NCBI RefSeq assembly: GCF_003482105.1
Contig: NZ_QULM01000005.1
Location: 1 to 64,000 of the forward strand
Length of the DNA stretch: 64,000 nt
Source: Coprococcus sp. OM04-5BH
Lineage (GTDB): Bacteria; Bacillota; Clostridia; Lachnospirales; Lachnospiraceae
Direction: 5' to 3'
Below are positions 1-9,271 of this stretch, one piece after another (the stretch's first letter is position 1; the number at the start of each line of letters is the position of its first letter). Position numbers and translations under genes: made by a program. The notes under the pieces are model-generated. The model was not told where the DNA came from, ran no database searches, and saw only the letters and a program-made list of their open reading frames with translations.

Positions 1-1217
1 TCACGGACAACAGCGTTGACGGCAGCTTCTACAGCAGAGAAGTCCTTGTAGTCATCCTTCTTCAAAGCGTTTGCCTTGGCAATGGCTGCGTCTACTGCAC
101 TGTAATCTGCCGGGCTATCCGCAAACCTCGGATAATTGCGTGCCTGCGCAAACGCGTCGCCCAGCAAACCTGCCACTGTGCCATTTGTAAAATCTTCTTC
201 CGTCTTTTCACCGGCTGTACCTGCGTTTTCCGTTATTCCGCACGCTCCGTAGTAGCAGTTTGTAGCACCAATCGTACTGCCCCCCCACAGCTGACCTGCG
301 AAAACACCAGTGGCCTTGATTCCGGGCACAGCAGTTCCCTCGGTAGAAAGCGTTGCCTGATATACATAGCAATTTTGAATGGTCAATAATGAATCCGTCA
401 TCTCGCCAGCAAAACCGCCTACTAAACTCACACCCTGAGCATCATCGGTTTTAGAGCTTACAGAACAGTTTGCAGTATAGCAGTTTGTGAATGTAGACTT
501 ACCTACTCCATAATCATCGTCTACTTCACCAACAAAACCACCACCATAAGCCATAGTTTTAACCTGATTGTTTTCGGCAGCACATTTTTCAAATGTTCCG
601 CCGGTGGAATAACCCACAATACTTCCTGCACAGTTATTATTGTTGTTGCGCTTGCTCTCCAAGGAAGAAATCACCACCGAGCAGTTTTTGATGGATGAAC
701 CATAACACACACCTGCAATACCGCCCACATAACTGTAATTATTCTGACCGGTTGCCACAAAGTTTGCGTTTTTTACATGAAGATTTTCAACCGAACCGAA
801 AGCGACCCACCCGAAAATGCCAGCTGTAGCAAAACCGTCCGGGTCAACTTTTCCGGTAGAAACCGCATTTGTGATGCTGTGCCCGCCACCATCATAGTTT
901 CCTGCAAAATAGTAACTACCAGAATAACCGATCGGCTCCCATGTTACCCCGGTCAGGTCAATATCAGCCGTTTGCTTAAAGTAATAGCCATGGCAGTTTC
1001 CAACACCAGCGGCATCCGCATCAAACTGTTCTGCATTGCCAGAGTTCAGGAACTCTGCCAAAGCAGTCAAATCCTCTTGCGAAGCAATCAGCCACGGGTC
1101 TTCCTGTGTACCTGTCCCACCACCAAACAATGGTGCTTCTGCTGCAAACGCCACCATTGGCACCAGTGTGATCACAAGGCACACTGCCAGCAGAAAACTT
1201 AGAATTTTCTTCTTCAT
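1..1217 (-). CDS. Secreted GLUG/FIVAR surface protein (C-terminus outside window)
   Basis: The reading frame runs from ATG at 1217 to the window edge with about 405 codons visible; the C-terminus lies outside. AGGAGG at 1225-1230 precedes the start. Residues 1-25 form a signal peptide (MKKKILSFLLAVCLV start, cleavage near AFA). The body has repeated Gly-rich units of the GLUG kind (GGIAGVCYGSSIKNC, VGGFAGEMTDSLLTIQNC), expected to form a beta-helical extracellular domain. The visible end (AIAKANALKKDDYKDFSAVE) is the start of a FIVAR domain. It is a tandem paralogue of the next gene: same promoter region, leader and signal-peptide start, but a divergent body. By analogy the missing end should carry wall-binding repeats. 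The ligand is unknown; adhesion or glycan binding is a guess. Confidence 0.85.
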   Translation of the reverse strand, partial: MKKKILSFLLAVCLVITLVPMVAFAAEAPLFGGGTGTQEDPWLIASQEDLTALAEFLNSGNAEQFDADAAGVGNCHGYYFKQTADIDLTGVTWEPIGYSGSYYFAGNYDGGGHSITNAVSTGKVDPDGFATAGIFGWVAFGSVENLHVKNANFVATGQNNYSYVGGIAGVCYGSSIKNCSVVISSLESKRNNNNNCAGSIVGYSTGGTFEKCAAENNQVKTMAYGGGFVGEVDDDYGVGKSTFTNCYTANCSVSSKTDDAQGVSLVGGFAGEMTDSLLTIQNCYVYQATLSTEGTAVPGIKATGVFAGQLWGGSTIGATNCYYGACGITENAGTAGEKTEEDFTNGTVAGLLGDAFAQARNYPRFADSPADYSAVDAAIAKANALKKDDYKDFSAVEAAVNAVVR

Positions 1218-1312
1218 ATAAATCCCTCCTAGAATATTGGCACGGCTCACAAAGTGATGACGTGCTTTCTTTTTTTGTGTCATTTGACACTTTTAACATT
1301 TTTCGGCAAGTT

Positions 1313-1362
1313 TTGAGACATGCCGTCTCAATTATTTTATATCACATCTTTTTGTATGTCAA
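1313..1362 (-). promoter_or_regulatory. Sigma-A promoter plus palindrome of the first GLUG gene
   Basis: On the minus strand TTGACA (1362-1357), a 17-base spacer and TAAAAT (1339-1334) form a near-consensus promoter. At the expected transcription start sits a perfect inverted repeat, TTGAGAC-GGCAT-GTCTCAA (1331-1313), a likely operator or 5'-end hairpin. The arrangement recurs at 3237-3286. Confidence 0.8.
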
Positions 1363-1377
1363 CCATGTACAAATATA

Positions 1378-1424
1378 GCAAAAGCAGCAGACACAAATTT
1401 ATCATTCTGTAGCTGCTGCCTTTA
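1378..1424 (-). terminator. Probable terminator of the second GLUG gene
   Basis: Arms at 1414-1423 and 1382-1391 (core GGCAGCAG/CTGCTGC) pair over about 10 bp, with a 22-base loop and a TTTT run on the minus strand. The long loop makes it moderate evidence. Confidence 0.55.
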
Positions 1425-1442
1425 TACTTGATTTATTATATT

Positions 1443-3203
1443 TTACTTTACTTTTTTCTGCATTACTCCGTTCTTCACATAGTATACAGAGCCCTTATAT
1501 GTTACATTACCTGTGTACTTGAAGTCAACCCTTCCATTCTTAACATAGTACCATCTTGTATTGTACTTAACCAATGTTTCGGAATTGAAATTCACAACAC
1601 CCTTATATACATAGAACCAGGTATTGTTGTATTTTGTAAGACCTGTAAATGAGAAATCTATAACACCGTTCTTAACGTAATACCACTTTGTGTTCTGCTT
1701 GACAAGAGTCGTCGCGGTGAAGTCTACCACACCATTCTTAACGTAGTACCACTTTGTTCCATACTTAACAAGCTTAGTAACAGTAAGATCCTGCTTGCCA
1801 TCCTTTATGTAATACCACTTACCGTTTATCTTCTTAAGGGTCTCTGCACTTGCCTGCTTCTTCTCAAGAGCAGCAATAGCAGATTCAATAGCCTTAGCCA
1901 TTGCGTCTACCTCTGTCTGATGATTAATGCTCTTGCCATACACAACAGCCTTAACAGCAGCATCCACACCGGAGAAGTCCTTATAATCATTTCTGTTTAA
2001 TGCATTTGCCTTTGCAATGGCTGCCTCAACAGCACTGTAATCTGCAGATATGTTTTCGCCATCCCATTTAAATGTAGGATGATTAATTCCTGCCACCCAT
2101 TCAACGCTTTCTCCCTGATACTTCCTGAGTCCCTCAAGCACATCCTCCGAATTAAAATCCGCAACTGCCATACCCGGTTCTTCAACTATAGCATATGCTG
2201 TATACTTATCATCTGCCGGAATATAATTATTCTCAAATGTTCCTGCCAATGCATAAGCTACCCATCCGGTGTCTACATCTTTATCTGAACCTATATCGGT
2301 AGTTGCAACCATACAATTCTTTATGGTTGTACCGCCCTCTGTATATCCAAGAATTCCACCTACACCTGCATACAGTGAATTAACAATTATCTGTCCGTCA
2401 AACCAGCAATCTGATATTGTAAGCTCGTCGTCAAACTTCGCACCAACAATTCCTCCTATGGTATCAAATGCGTCATAATCATTTTTATAGTACCCGGTGG
2501 AATTAGTATAGTTTCCTGTAAGCACCGCACTTGAATAACATCCGGATATAGTACATCCTCTCAACGCCACTCCAACGATACCGCCAATATTCTTCTCAAT
2601 ACTAGAGCCGCCTGTGACAGATCCTGATGTCCAGCAATTTGTAATCTTTGATCCTCTAAGTATATCCACAAGAATTCCCTTTCCTGCAGCACTTCCATCA
2701 TTAGGATCTATCCATATCTCGGCATCCTTAACTCCCAGATTTCTAACTTCCCCATTACATACATTTCCAAAAAGTGCATTTCTATAGAGATTGTTTTCAT
2801 TATCTTTATCAATATAAGAGTCATGGGAATATAAATTCGATATTACATGTCCCTGTCCATCAAACACACCATTAAAACCATAATCACTGCTATTCAAACC
2901 ACCATTACCGGTACCTATAGATACCCACTCATGTCCTGCCAGATCCAGATCATTATCCAGATAAATATATTTACCTGCAAATGTTGTTTTGCCAGGATCG
3001 GCATTTACTATCTTAGCCAGACCAGCTAACTGTTCAACTGTTGTAATATGGTACTCTGTTGCCTCTTCATTCCCATCATACCAGCTTGTATCAGCCAGAT
3101 CTCCCCAAGTGGTCTCCTTGTTCTCTGTTGCCGATGTTGTTATTGGCACAAGAGTCACTACTAAAAACACTGCCATCAAGAAACTTAGAATTTTCTTCTT
3201 CAT
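1443..3203 (-). CDS. Secreted GLUG/FIVAR protein with wall-binding repeats
   Basis: 586 residues. I start at ATG 3203 (MKKKILSFLMAVFLVVT), which follows AGGAGG at 3211-3216; an upstream in-frame start would lie inside the promoter palindrome. The order is: signal peptide (about 1-27); a GLUG-like beta-helical region (about 60-360, units such as GGIVGVALRGCTISGC); a FIVAR domain (about 375-445); then about six aromatic repeats of the type TKWYYVKNGVVDF to the C-terminus, resembling choline/cell-wall binding repeats. It is therefore predicted to be exported and held non-covalently at the wall. No catalytic motif is visible. It lies just upstream in transcription of its truncated paralogue at 1-1217. 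Confidence 0.9.
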   Translation of the reverse strand: MKKKILSFLMAVFLVVTLVPITTSATENKETTWGDLADTSWYDGNEEATEYHITTVEQLAGLAKIVNADPGKTTFAGKYIYLDNDLDLAGHEWVSIGTGNGGLNSSDYGFNGVFDGQGHVISNLYSHDSYIDKDNENNLYRNALFGNVCNGEVRNLGVKDAEIWIDPNDGSAAGKGILVDILRGSKITNCWTSGSVTGGSSIEKNIGGIVGVALRGCTISGCYSSAVLTGNYTNSTGYYKNDYDAFDTIGGIVGAKFDDELTISDCWFDGQIIVNSLYAGVGGILGYTEGGTTIKNCMVATTDIGSDKDVDTGWVAYALAGTFENNYIPADDKYTAYAIVEEPGMAVADFNSEDVLEGLRKYQGESVEWVAGINHPTFKWDGENISADYSAVEAAIAKANALNRNDYKDFSGVDAAVKAVVYGKSINHQTEVDAMAKAIESAIAALEKKQASAETLKKINGKWYYIKDGKQDLTVTKLVKYGTKWYYVKNGVVDFTATTLVKQNTKWYYVKNGVIDFSFTGLTKYNNTWFYVYKGVVNFNSETLVKYNTRWYYVKNGRVDFKYTGNVTYKGSVYYVKNGVMQKKVK

Positions 3204-3236
3204 ATAAATCCCTCCTAGATATTTTTTCAACAAGTT

Positions 3237-3286
3237 TTGAGACATGTCGTCTCAATTATTTTATATCACATCTTTTTGTGTGTCAA
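3237..3286 (-). promoter_or_regulatory. Sigma-A promoter plus palindrome of the second GLUG gene
   Basis: TTGACA (3286-3281), 17 bases, TAAAAT (3263-3258), then the palindrome TTGAGAC-GACAT-GTCTCAA (3255-3237). It is nearly identical to the copy at 1313-1362; only the palindrome loop and a few flanking bases differ. Confidence 0.8.
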
Positions 3287-3351
3287 CATTCTTCACAGCC
3301 TCTTACCGTCCTGATTCCCCGGTGACTCACCACACTCTCATTTCCCCTGCA

Positions 3352-3420
3352 AATGAAAAAGCATGAAACTCCTGACACCTTACCGTAACACGGCTCAGTA
3401 TCATTACATTTCATGCCTTT
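3352..3420 (-). terminator. Terminator after the SH3 protein gene
   Basis: Arms AAAGGCATGAAA (3420-3409) and TTTCATGCTTT (3368-3358) pair around an inner CCGTgttaCGG hairpin, followed on the minus strand by a T run. The same hairpin reads passably on the plus strand. Confidence 0.6.
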
Positions 3421-3450
3421 TACATATATTATATAATTGAGGGAGCTAAT

Positions 3451-4347
3451 TTACTGTTGTGCTACTGTCACAACACCATCGCCACTGTCATCCTTCTTAG
3501 CTGTTGCTGTATTGTCTCTTGTATCCTTTACTGATGCATACTGGTCAAGAGTAAGGGCTGTCTCATACTGGCAGGTAACGTCTATGTAGTCCGCGGAGAT
3601 ATAGCCTTCGATAGCTTCGTCAGTAACTACCTTAACCCACTGATCGTCATCCTCTATAACGCTTAACACTGTTCCACCTGCAACCAGTCCCAGTGCTGCT
3701 GAATCTGCTGACTTATCCGCCCTGACCTTAACTGTCTCATAATTTACGGTTCCCACCAGCTTGCCATAATCCTTGGCATATGCTGCCGCCTTATCACCTG
3801 TGAGAATATATGTGGTCATTACATATCCTGTAACGTCACCGGACTTTATCTGGGTCCATATACCGTCAGATGATAATATCTCTCCTGCGGCTCCGTCATA
3901 CATCTTACCTACAATTTCAGAATCCTTTGAGGCTTCTTTTCTTACATTAAGTACCTGATCTGAATCAACAATGAACTTGCCGTCAAATTCTGAACCTGTT
4001 GACGAGCTCATATCAAGCCCCTCTGTCATGGCAAATTCCGCCTCGTTTATATCTACACTGTATCCTGAATATGTATTGTTCCGGGCAGCTTCCGTACTGC
4101 TTACATATGCGTCCTCAATAGTGTCATCTGCATATGAACTATCTGCCTGTGCACTGTATGCTGTCACCTGGTTCATGCTGCTGTTATCAACAGCCTCACC
4201 ATACTTCACCACAATTCCTATAAGGGCACACACACATACTACTGATGTTGCCACAAGGATATTTCTTTTCTTATATTTATATGAAAGGATGTTGTGCTTG
4301 ATATAAGCATAACGTCTGCTCTCTTTTCTAATTCTGCTAAATCTCAT
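3451..4347 (-). CDS. Membrane-anchored protein with two bacterial SH3 domains
   Basis: 298 residues, ATG at 4347 six bases after GAGG. A basic N-terminus leads to one transmembrane segment (about residues 30-48, NILVATSVVCVCALIGIVV), so most of the protein is extracellular. A low-complexity Ser/Asp/Thr linker follows. Two bacterial SH3 domains come next, at about 127-187 (VLNVRKEASKDSEIVG ... GYVMTTYI) and 197-258 (VKVRADKSADSAALG ... GYISADYI). Such domains bind peptidoglycan peptides. No hydrolase domain is present, so it may tether, sense or help a hydrolase such as the amidase at 5483-6580. Confidence 0.8.
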   Translation of the reverse strand: MRFSRIRKESRRYAYIKHNILSYKYKKRNILVATSVVCVCALIGIVVKYGEAVDNSSMNQVTAYSAQADSSYADDTIEDAYVSSTEAARNNTYSGYSVDINEAEFAMTEGLDMSSSTGSEFDGKFIVDSDQVLNVRKEASKDSEIVGKMYDGAAGEILSSDGIWTQIKSGDVTGYVMTTYILTGDKAAAYAKDYGKLVGTVNYETVKVRADKSADSAALGLVAGGTVLSVIEDDDQWVKVVTDEAIEGYISADYIDVTCQYETALTLDQYASVKDTRDNTATAKKDDSGDGVVTVAQQ

Positions 4348-4561
4348 TTTATGCCTCTATATTCTTTAAGTACCGATTTAATTAAAAACCGGATACAATC
4401 TTTACAAATAAACTCTATAATTGTTACATTTCTGTTAAAATAGTAACTCAATTTGTTACACATGTCAATAGAATTGCTGTTCGATTTTATTGCTTTTTTC
4501 TGCCGGCTATTGTAAAGTATTAGTGTAAATTATTAAATTGTAAGACAATATGGTGATAAAA

Positions 4562-5278
4562 ATGAGACTAGACAAATATTTGTCAGAATGTACAGGAAAA
4601 ACCAGAAGCCAGGTGAAGGCTTTAGTGAAAAAGGGACTTGTTACAGTGGACGGTGTTCCGGCCAAAAGCCCTGATATGAAGATAGATGAAACCTCATCAG
4701 CAGTAACTATGGATGGAAAAACTCTTTCTTATGAGAAGTATGTATACTATATGCTGAACAAACCGGAGGGCTATGTAAGTGCCACCAATGACAATCTCCA
4801 CAAGACCGTCATTGATCTGTTGTCCGGTGAGAATACCAGAGATCTGTTCCCGGTGGGACGTCTTGATATAGATACGGTGGGACTTCTTCTTATTACAAAT
4901 GATGGTGCCCTGTCCCACGATCTTCTGTCTCCTGCAAAGCATGTGGCAAAAACCTACGAGGCAATCCTTGACGGCATAGTAACCGATGAAGACATAACTA
5001 TGTTCAAGACAGGTGTGGATATCGGTGAAGAGAAATTATGCAAGCCTGCTACTCTTAAGGTTGTGGATATTGATGAAAATAAGGGGCACAGCCGGGTATA
5101 TATAACCATAACCGAAGGGAAATTCCACCAGATCAAACGAATGGCAAATGCCATAGGAATGGATGTGCTGTTCCTTAAGCGGCTATCCATGGGAAGTCTT
5201 GTTCTTGATCCGGCACTTTCCCCGGGAGAATACCGCCGCCTGACAGAGGATGAACTTAATTCTCTAAGGTCAAAGTAA
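4562..5278 (+). CDS. rsuA: RsuA/RluB-family rRNA pseudouridine synthase
   Basis: 238 residues from ATG 4562; GGTGA at 4553-4557 gives the better ribosome site. A start at 4550 would add four residues. The N-terminus (MRLDKYLSECTGKTRSQ) is an S4-type RNA-binding domain (about 1-60). The catalytic domain follows, with the family motif GRLDIDTVGLLLITNDG containing the catalytic Asp, and KFHQIKRM near the end. The length fits the small-subunit (16S U516) enzymes, but RluB-type specificity cannot be excluded. It is a single-gene unit ending in a strong terminator. Confidence 0.88.
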   Translation: MRLDKYLSECTGKTRSQVKALVKKGLVTVDGVPAKSPDMKIDETSSAVTMDGKTLSYEKYVYYMLNKPEGYVSATNDNLHKTVIDLLSGENTRDLFPVGRLDIDTVGLLLITNDGALSHDLLSPAKHVAKTYEAILDGIVTDEDITMFKTGVDIGEEKLCKPATLKVVDIDENKGHSRVYITITEGKFHQIKRMANAIGMDVLFLKRLSMGSLVLDPALSPGEYRRLTEDELNSLRSK

Positions 5279-5380
5279 TGTTAGATCCGGGATAACTTAA
5301 TAAAGATAGAATTTAAACGGGCTAAACAACAGAACATAGAAAGAGTAATTTACTTTCAAACCGGAACCTGTTAATACGAA

Positions 5381-5432
5381 AAAGAAAAGGGTATTGCATA
5401 TCAAAACCACGATCTGCAATACCCTTTTCTTT
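5381..5432. terminator. Bidirectional terminator
   Basis: A perfect 18-bp stem (5381-5398 with 5415-5432, core AAAAGGGTATTGCA) and a 16-base loop, with T-rich sequence beyond both ends. It separates the converging pseudouridine synthase and amidase genes. Confidence 0.92.
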
Positions 5433-5482
5433 TATATTTGTATTTGTTTCTTAATTATCTGTATTTTTTAAATTTGAATTTC

Positions 5483-6580
5483 CTAGTTACCATTTACTGA
5501 CTTTGTATGGAAATACACATCTATTCCATCTGCTATTCCGCCGGCGATCTTGTTCTGGTAATCATCAGTAACCAACAGTTTGTCCTCTTCTACATTTGTC
5601 ATGTATCCGACCTCAACCATAGTTACCGGGACTGTGCACCAGTTTATTCCGCTCATGTTGTCAGTCTCAAGAACTCCCTCACTGTTAGCACCTGTTGCCT
5701 TGGTAAGTCCCCCAAGAACTGACTGGGAAAGCAGCTTGCAATCATCATAGAGATCACCGTTGTATTTATTTGACGCGGTCTGGCATACTGTCATACAGCC
5801 TGACGCAAGACTGTCGGTTGAAGCATTTACATGTATCCTTATAAATGCGTCCACATTTGCGTCGTTTGCAATGCTTGCTCTTGATGAGTTGCTTATATCA
5901 ACATCATTTGAGTTTCTGACCATTATAACCTCATATCCTCGCTTTGTAAGCTCCGACTGAAGCTTCTTGGCGATCTGAAGGTTTATTTCGTATTCCTTGG
6001 CACCTGTGCTGACTCCTGTGTTACCTGCTGAGCTCTTTGGCTTGGTCTCTGTAGCTCCCGGTCCTATCGGCTCCATGTCATTGTTAGCTACTGCCTGATG
6101 GCCTGCGTCTATGCAGACCTTCTTGCCATTACTCTCTGCATTGTCATTGTATAACAACGGATCTTCCTCTGTGGAACTGCTGTCATCATATCCCACCTTC
6201 ACAACATACTCCGAATACACATAATATGTATTTCCCTGAACCTTAACCCTGCTCCACTCATCGTTGTAGCCGGTTCTTGTGAGCTCTGTGTCAGTTGCGA
6301 TCTGCATGGCAGGTGTACCCTCTGTGTCAGGTGAAGTTCTCACATTCACATAATCAGTGGTCTTTACCGTATCATTTACAACGGTAAAACCATCTGCGTC
6401 GATCTGTGCCTCCGTTGTAACCTCTTCTGTAGTTACTTCCTCTGTGGTAATCTCGGCTGTGCTGGTTTCAGTGCCTGTGTCCTTATTTGCCCGTTCAGCT
6501 TTCTTGCCACATCCCACAAGGGACAGGGCAAATACTGTAAGCAGCGTAAGGAGAAACAATTTTCTTGTCTTATTCTTCAT
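5483..6580 (-). CDS. Lipoprotein N-acetylmuramoyl-L-alanine amidase with SH3 domain
   Basis: 365 residues from ATG 6580; AAGGA lies 11 bases upstream, and a start ten codons earlier has no better site. The signal peptide ends in a lipobox (SLVGC), so the protein is lipid-anchored outside the membrane. A Thr/Glu-rich linker (repeated TTEEV) and one SH3 domain (about 70-125, [11 protein letters not shown]) precede an Amidase_3 domain (about 158-355). The zinc-site residues are visible: His in [10 protein letters not shown], Glu in [13 protein letters not shown], His in IRIHVNAS, and the catalytic Glu in MVEVGYMTN. It should cleave the bond between MurNAc and the stem peptide during wall turnover. 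Confidence 0.9.
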   Translation of the reverse strand: MKNKTRKLFLLTLLTVFALSLVGCGKKAERANKDTGTETSTAEITTEEVTTEEVTTEAQIDADGFTVVNDTVKTTDYVNVRTSPDTEGTPAMQIATDTELTRTGYNDEWSRVKVQGNTYYVYSEYVVKVGYDDSSSTEEDPLLYNDNAESNGKKVCIDAGHQAVANNDMEPIGPGATETKPKSSAGNTGVSTGAKEYEINLQIAKKLQSELTKRGYEVIMVRNSNDVDISNSSRASIANDANVDAFIRIHVNASTDSLASGCMTVCQTASNKYNGDLYDDCKLLSQSVLGGLTKATGANSEGVLETDNMSGINWCTVPVTMVEVGYMTNVEEDKLLVTDDYQNKIAGGIADGIDVYFHTKSVNGN

Positions 6581-6635
6581 AGCGTTCACAATCCTTCTTG
6601 AACAATACAAATATGTAATTTTTCAAATTCAACCA

Positions 6636-6664
6636 ATTATACCAACAATTCACTACAATAGCAA
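6636..6664 (-). promoter_or_regulatory. Promoter of the amidase gene
   Basis: Minus-strand TTGCTA (6664-6659), 17 bases, TATAAT (6641-6636), about 55 bases upstream of the start. Confidence 0.7.
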
Positions 6665-6729
6665 GTATTTTATGTTTTCAACTCCTTTTCGGGCATTTTT
6701 TCCTCGATTTTTAACATCAAATCCCTAAA

Positions 6730-7998
6730 TCAGAGGAAAATATGCCCCAATAACTCCACCAGTTCCTTATAATCCCTTTCATCTGCCAGCTCCCTTGCGG
6801 AGTGCATGGCAAGTACAGGTATTCCCATGTCAACAGCCCTTACCGGGATGTATGAGGACATGATAGGCCCCAGTGTCTGACCGCCCGGCATACCGGATTT
6901 GTTCACTGTCTTCTGAAGCTTGATACCATACTTTCTTGAAATTGCGGTGATCACTGCGGAAGCCTCACTGTCTGACACATATCTTTGGCTTGCACTGCTC
7001 TTTAATACAGGTCCTGCTCCAAGGACCACCTTATTTGTAGGGTCGCTCTTGTCTGAATAATTCGGATGGGTTCCGTGTGCCACATCAAGAGACACCATAA
7101 ATGCAGACTGGGTGAGTGCCGCCTTGTTACTGCCCACTCCGGCAGCTTCTATTATCCTGTCTATGCATTCCCTGAACAGAACGGAATCAGCCCCCTGCTT
7201 TGAACGGCTTCCGATCTCCTCATTGTCAAATAATGCTATGACGTTTATATTACTGCTGTTCTTCGCATCAACAGCTACCATAGTATCTATCAATGCCGCT
7301 ACAGATGATACATTATCAATACGGGGTGACGATATCATGGAGCCTGATACTCCTACCATCTCTGCGTCATCTGTATTGTAAAGGTAAAGATCATAGTCCA
7401 GGACGGAGTCTACGGCTATATCCATTTCGTCTGCTATCATATTAAGTATGGCTGCCTCTCCCATCTCTTCTCCTGCAACACCTGTCACAGGAACCATCTC
7501 CTTGGCAACATCAATACTACCCTCTTTATCTCCACGTTTTAAGTGAGGCGCAAGATTAGGTATCACGGCTACAGGTCTCTTTGAGTCATATAACAAACTG
7601 CGGGGCTTGAAGCAATCATCTCCTTCAACTACAACCTTTCCTGCTATGCCAAGAGGTCTGTCAAACCAGGTCTCCTTGATGAGTCCACCGTATGGCTCCA
7701 CATTCAGGGTTGTGTAACCGGCCTTCACCATATCCGGATTGCTCTTAAGCTTAAGCATAGGGAAATCCGTATGGGCTGCTCCTATCCTGAGATTTTCAAT
7801 CTTCTCACCTACAGTCCATGCGATCAGCATCGAATTAAAGGGAACTGTGAAGTATCTTCCCGGTGTCAGCCTGCCAAAGGCCTTGCCATATGCCAGATTG
7901 TGAAAGCCCTTTTCCAGTAATGTTTTCTCACACATATCAGTAACGTGGAACTGGGTCACTCCCTCCCCAAGATAATCCATCAATCTATTTTCTTCCAT
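6730..7998 (-). CDS. M18-family aspartyl aminopeptidase
   Basis: 422 residues; ATG 7998 is preceded by GGAG at eight bases, better than the frame's earlier start at 8025. This is a cytoplasmic metalloaminopeptidase that removes acidic N-terminal residues. Metal and catalytic signatures are in place: AAHTDFP, ALFDNEEIGSRSKQG, SLDVAHGTHPNYSDKSD and the late His in VLAMHSARE. The length matches the family. It stands alone, convergent with nothing and divergent from tyrA. Confidence 0.92.
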   Translation of the reverse strand: MEENRLMDYLGEGVTQFHVTDMCEKTLLEKGFHNLAYGKAFGRLTPGRYFTVPFNSMLIAWTVGEKIENLRIGAAHTDFPMLKLKSNPDMVKAGYTTLNVEPYGGLIKETWFDRPLGIAGKVVVEGDDCFKPRSLLYDSKRPVAVIPNLAPHLKRGDKEGSIDVAKEMVPVTGVAGEEMGEAAILNMIADEMDIAVDSVLDYDLYLYNTDDAEMVGVSGSMISSPRIDNVSSVAALIDTMVAVDAKNSSNINVIALFDNEEIGSRSKQGADSVLFRECIDRIIEAAGVGSNKAALTQSAFMVSLDVAHGTHPNYSDKSDPTNKVVLGAGPVLKSSASQRYVSDSEASAVITAISRKYGIKLQKTVNKSGMPGGQTLGPIMSSYIPVRAVDMGIPVLAMHSARELADERDYKELVELLGHIFL

Positions 7999-8036
7999 AA
8001 CGTCATCTCCAAATTTTTTTACCATTATAATACCAT

Positions 8037-8065
8037 TTGCAGATATTGGGAATATGGTTTATAAT
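8037..8065 (+). promoter_or_regulatory. Promoter of tyrA-aroA
   Basis: TTGCAG (8037-8042), 17 bases, TATAAT (8060-8065), followed by a short leader and GGAGGG before the tyrA start. Confidence 0.75.
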
Positions 8066-8117
8066 ACTTTAGTACTTTAAACTATCAGAACAAAGTAGAA
8101 GGAGGGCGTAGTCCATT

Positions 8118-9215
8118 ATGAAAAATTTTAAAATCGGATTCATAGGTCTGGGATTAATTGGCGGTTCAGTTGCCAAATCAATAAAAAGGATCTTCCCGGG
8201 TTATAAAATCGTCGGCTACGACACCGACAAGGAAACATTAACCGTTGCCCTTAAGGATCATACTCTTGATGTGATCGCAGATAACATTGTGCCTGACATA
8301 ACAGACTGCGACTACATATTCCTATGTGCTCCGGTCCACTATAATATAGAATATCTTAAACAGTTGAAGCCTTATCTTAAGGCACATACCATTCTCACAG
8401 ATGTGGGAAGCGTGAAAACCGACATTTACGACGCCGTTATAGAGCTTGGTCTTACGGACTATTTCATCGGTGGTCATCCTATGGTCGGTTCCGAGCGTTC
8501 AGGCTACGATGCGGCTTCCGACCGTCTCATTGAAAATGCATATTATTTCATCACCCCATCAGACACAGTTGAGGACTCAAGGGTGGAGGAATTCACCACA
8601 TTTATAAGCGACCTGGGGGCTATTCCTATCCAGTACTCCCCTGCCATGCATGACCGGATCACTTCCTATATAAGTCATGTTCCCCATGTAATAGCGGCAG
8701 CTCTGGTGAACCTTGCCCGCAATGCCGACTCAGCAAATGGTATCTTCAAGTCCCTTGCGGCCGGCGGCTTCAAGGATATAACCCGTATTGCCTCATCAAA
8801 TCCGGTGGTGTGGGAACACATACTGTTAAGCAATCCTAAGAATGTGGTAAATGGCTTGAAGGAGTACATAGATCTCATAAACCAGATCATCACAGACATC
8901 GAAAACAACGACGGTGCTGCCATCAACAGCTTCTTCGCCTCTTCAAGGGAATACAGAGATTCAATCCCGAATAACACCAGTGGTGTCATCAGGATGTTCC
9001 ATGAATTATTCGTAGATATCCCCGACGAGCCGGGAGCTATTGCCAAGATCACCGCTATACTTGCAGAGCACAATATCAACCTGAAGAATCTGGGTATCTC
9101 CCACAACAGGGAGGACGAGGAGGGTGTTCTCCGAATATCCTTCTACGACAAGACCGCCCTCAGTGAGGCCAGAACTCTGCTTGATAAATGTGGTTACAAA
9201 ATCTATAATAGATAG
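8118..9215 (+). CDS. tyrA: Prephenate dehydrogenase with ACT domain
   Basis: 365 residues. It converts prephenate to 4-hydroxyphenylpyruvate in tyrosine synthesis. The NAD-binding motif GFIGLGLIGGSVAKSIK is at residues 7-23, the substrate-site region GGHPMVGSERSGYDAA at about 117-132, and an ACT domain (about 297-365, DIPDEPGAIAKITAIL) gives probable feedback control by tyrosine. GGAGGG precedes the start. aroA follows after 56 bases, so both are probably one transcript for the aromatic pathway. Confidence 0.94.
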   Translation: MKNFKIGFIGLGLIGGSVAKSIKRIFPGYKIVGYDTDKETLTVALKDHTLDVIADNIVPDITDCDYIFLCAPVHYNIEYLKQLKPYLKAHTILTDVGSVKTDIYDAVIELGLTDYFIGGHPMVGSERSGYDAASDRLIENAYYFITPSDTVEDSRVEEFTTFISDLGAIPIQYSPAMHDRITSYISHVPHVIAAALVNLARNADSANGIFKSLAAGGFKDITRIASSNPVVWEHILLSNPKNVVNGLKEYIDLINQIITDIENNDGAAINSFFASSREYRDSIPNNTSGVIRMFHELFVDIPDEPGAIAKITAILAEHNINLKNLGISHNREDEEGVLRISFYDKTALSEARTLLDKCGYKIYNR

Positions 9216-9271
9216 CAGACACTAACCATAATCTATATGGATCTTAAAATATACAGCCTGAGGTTAAACAT

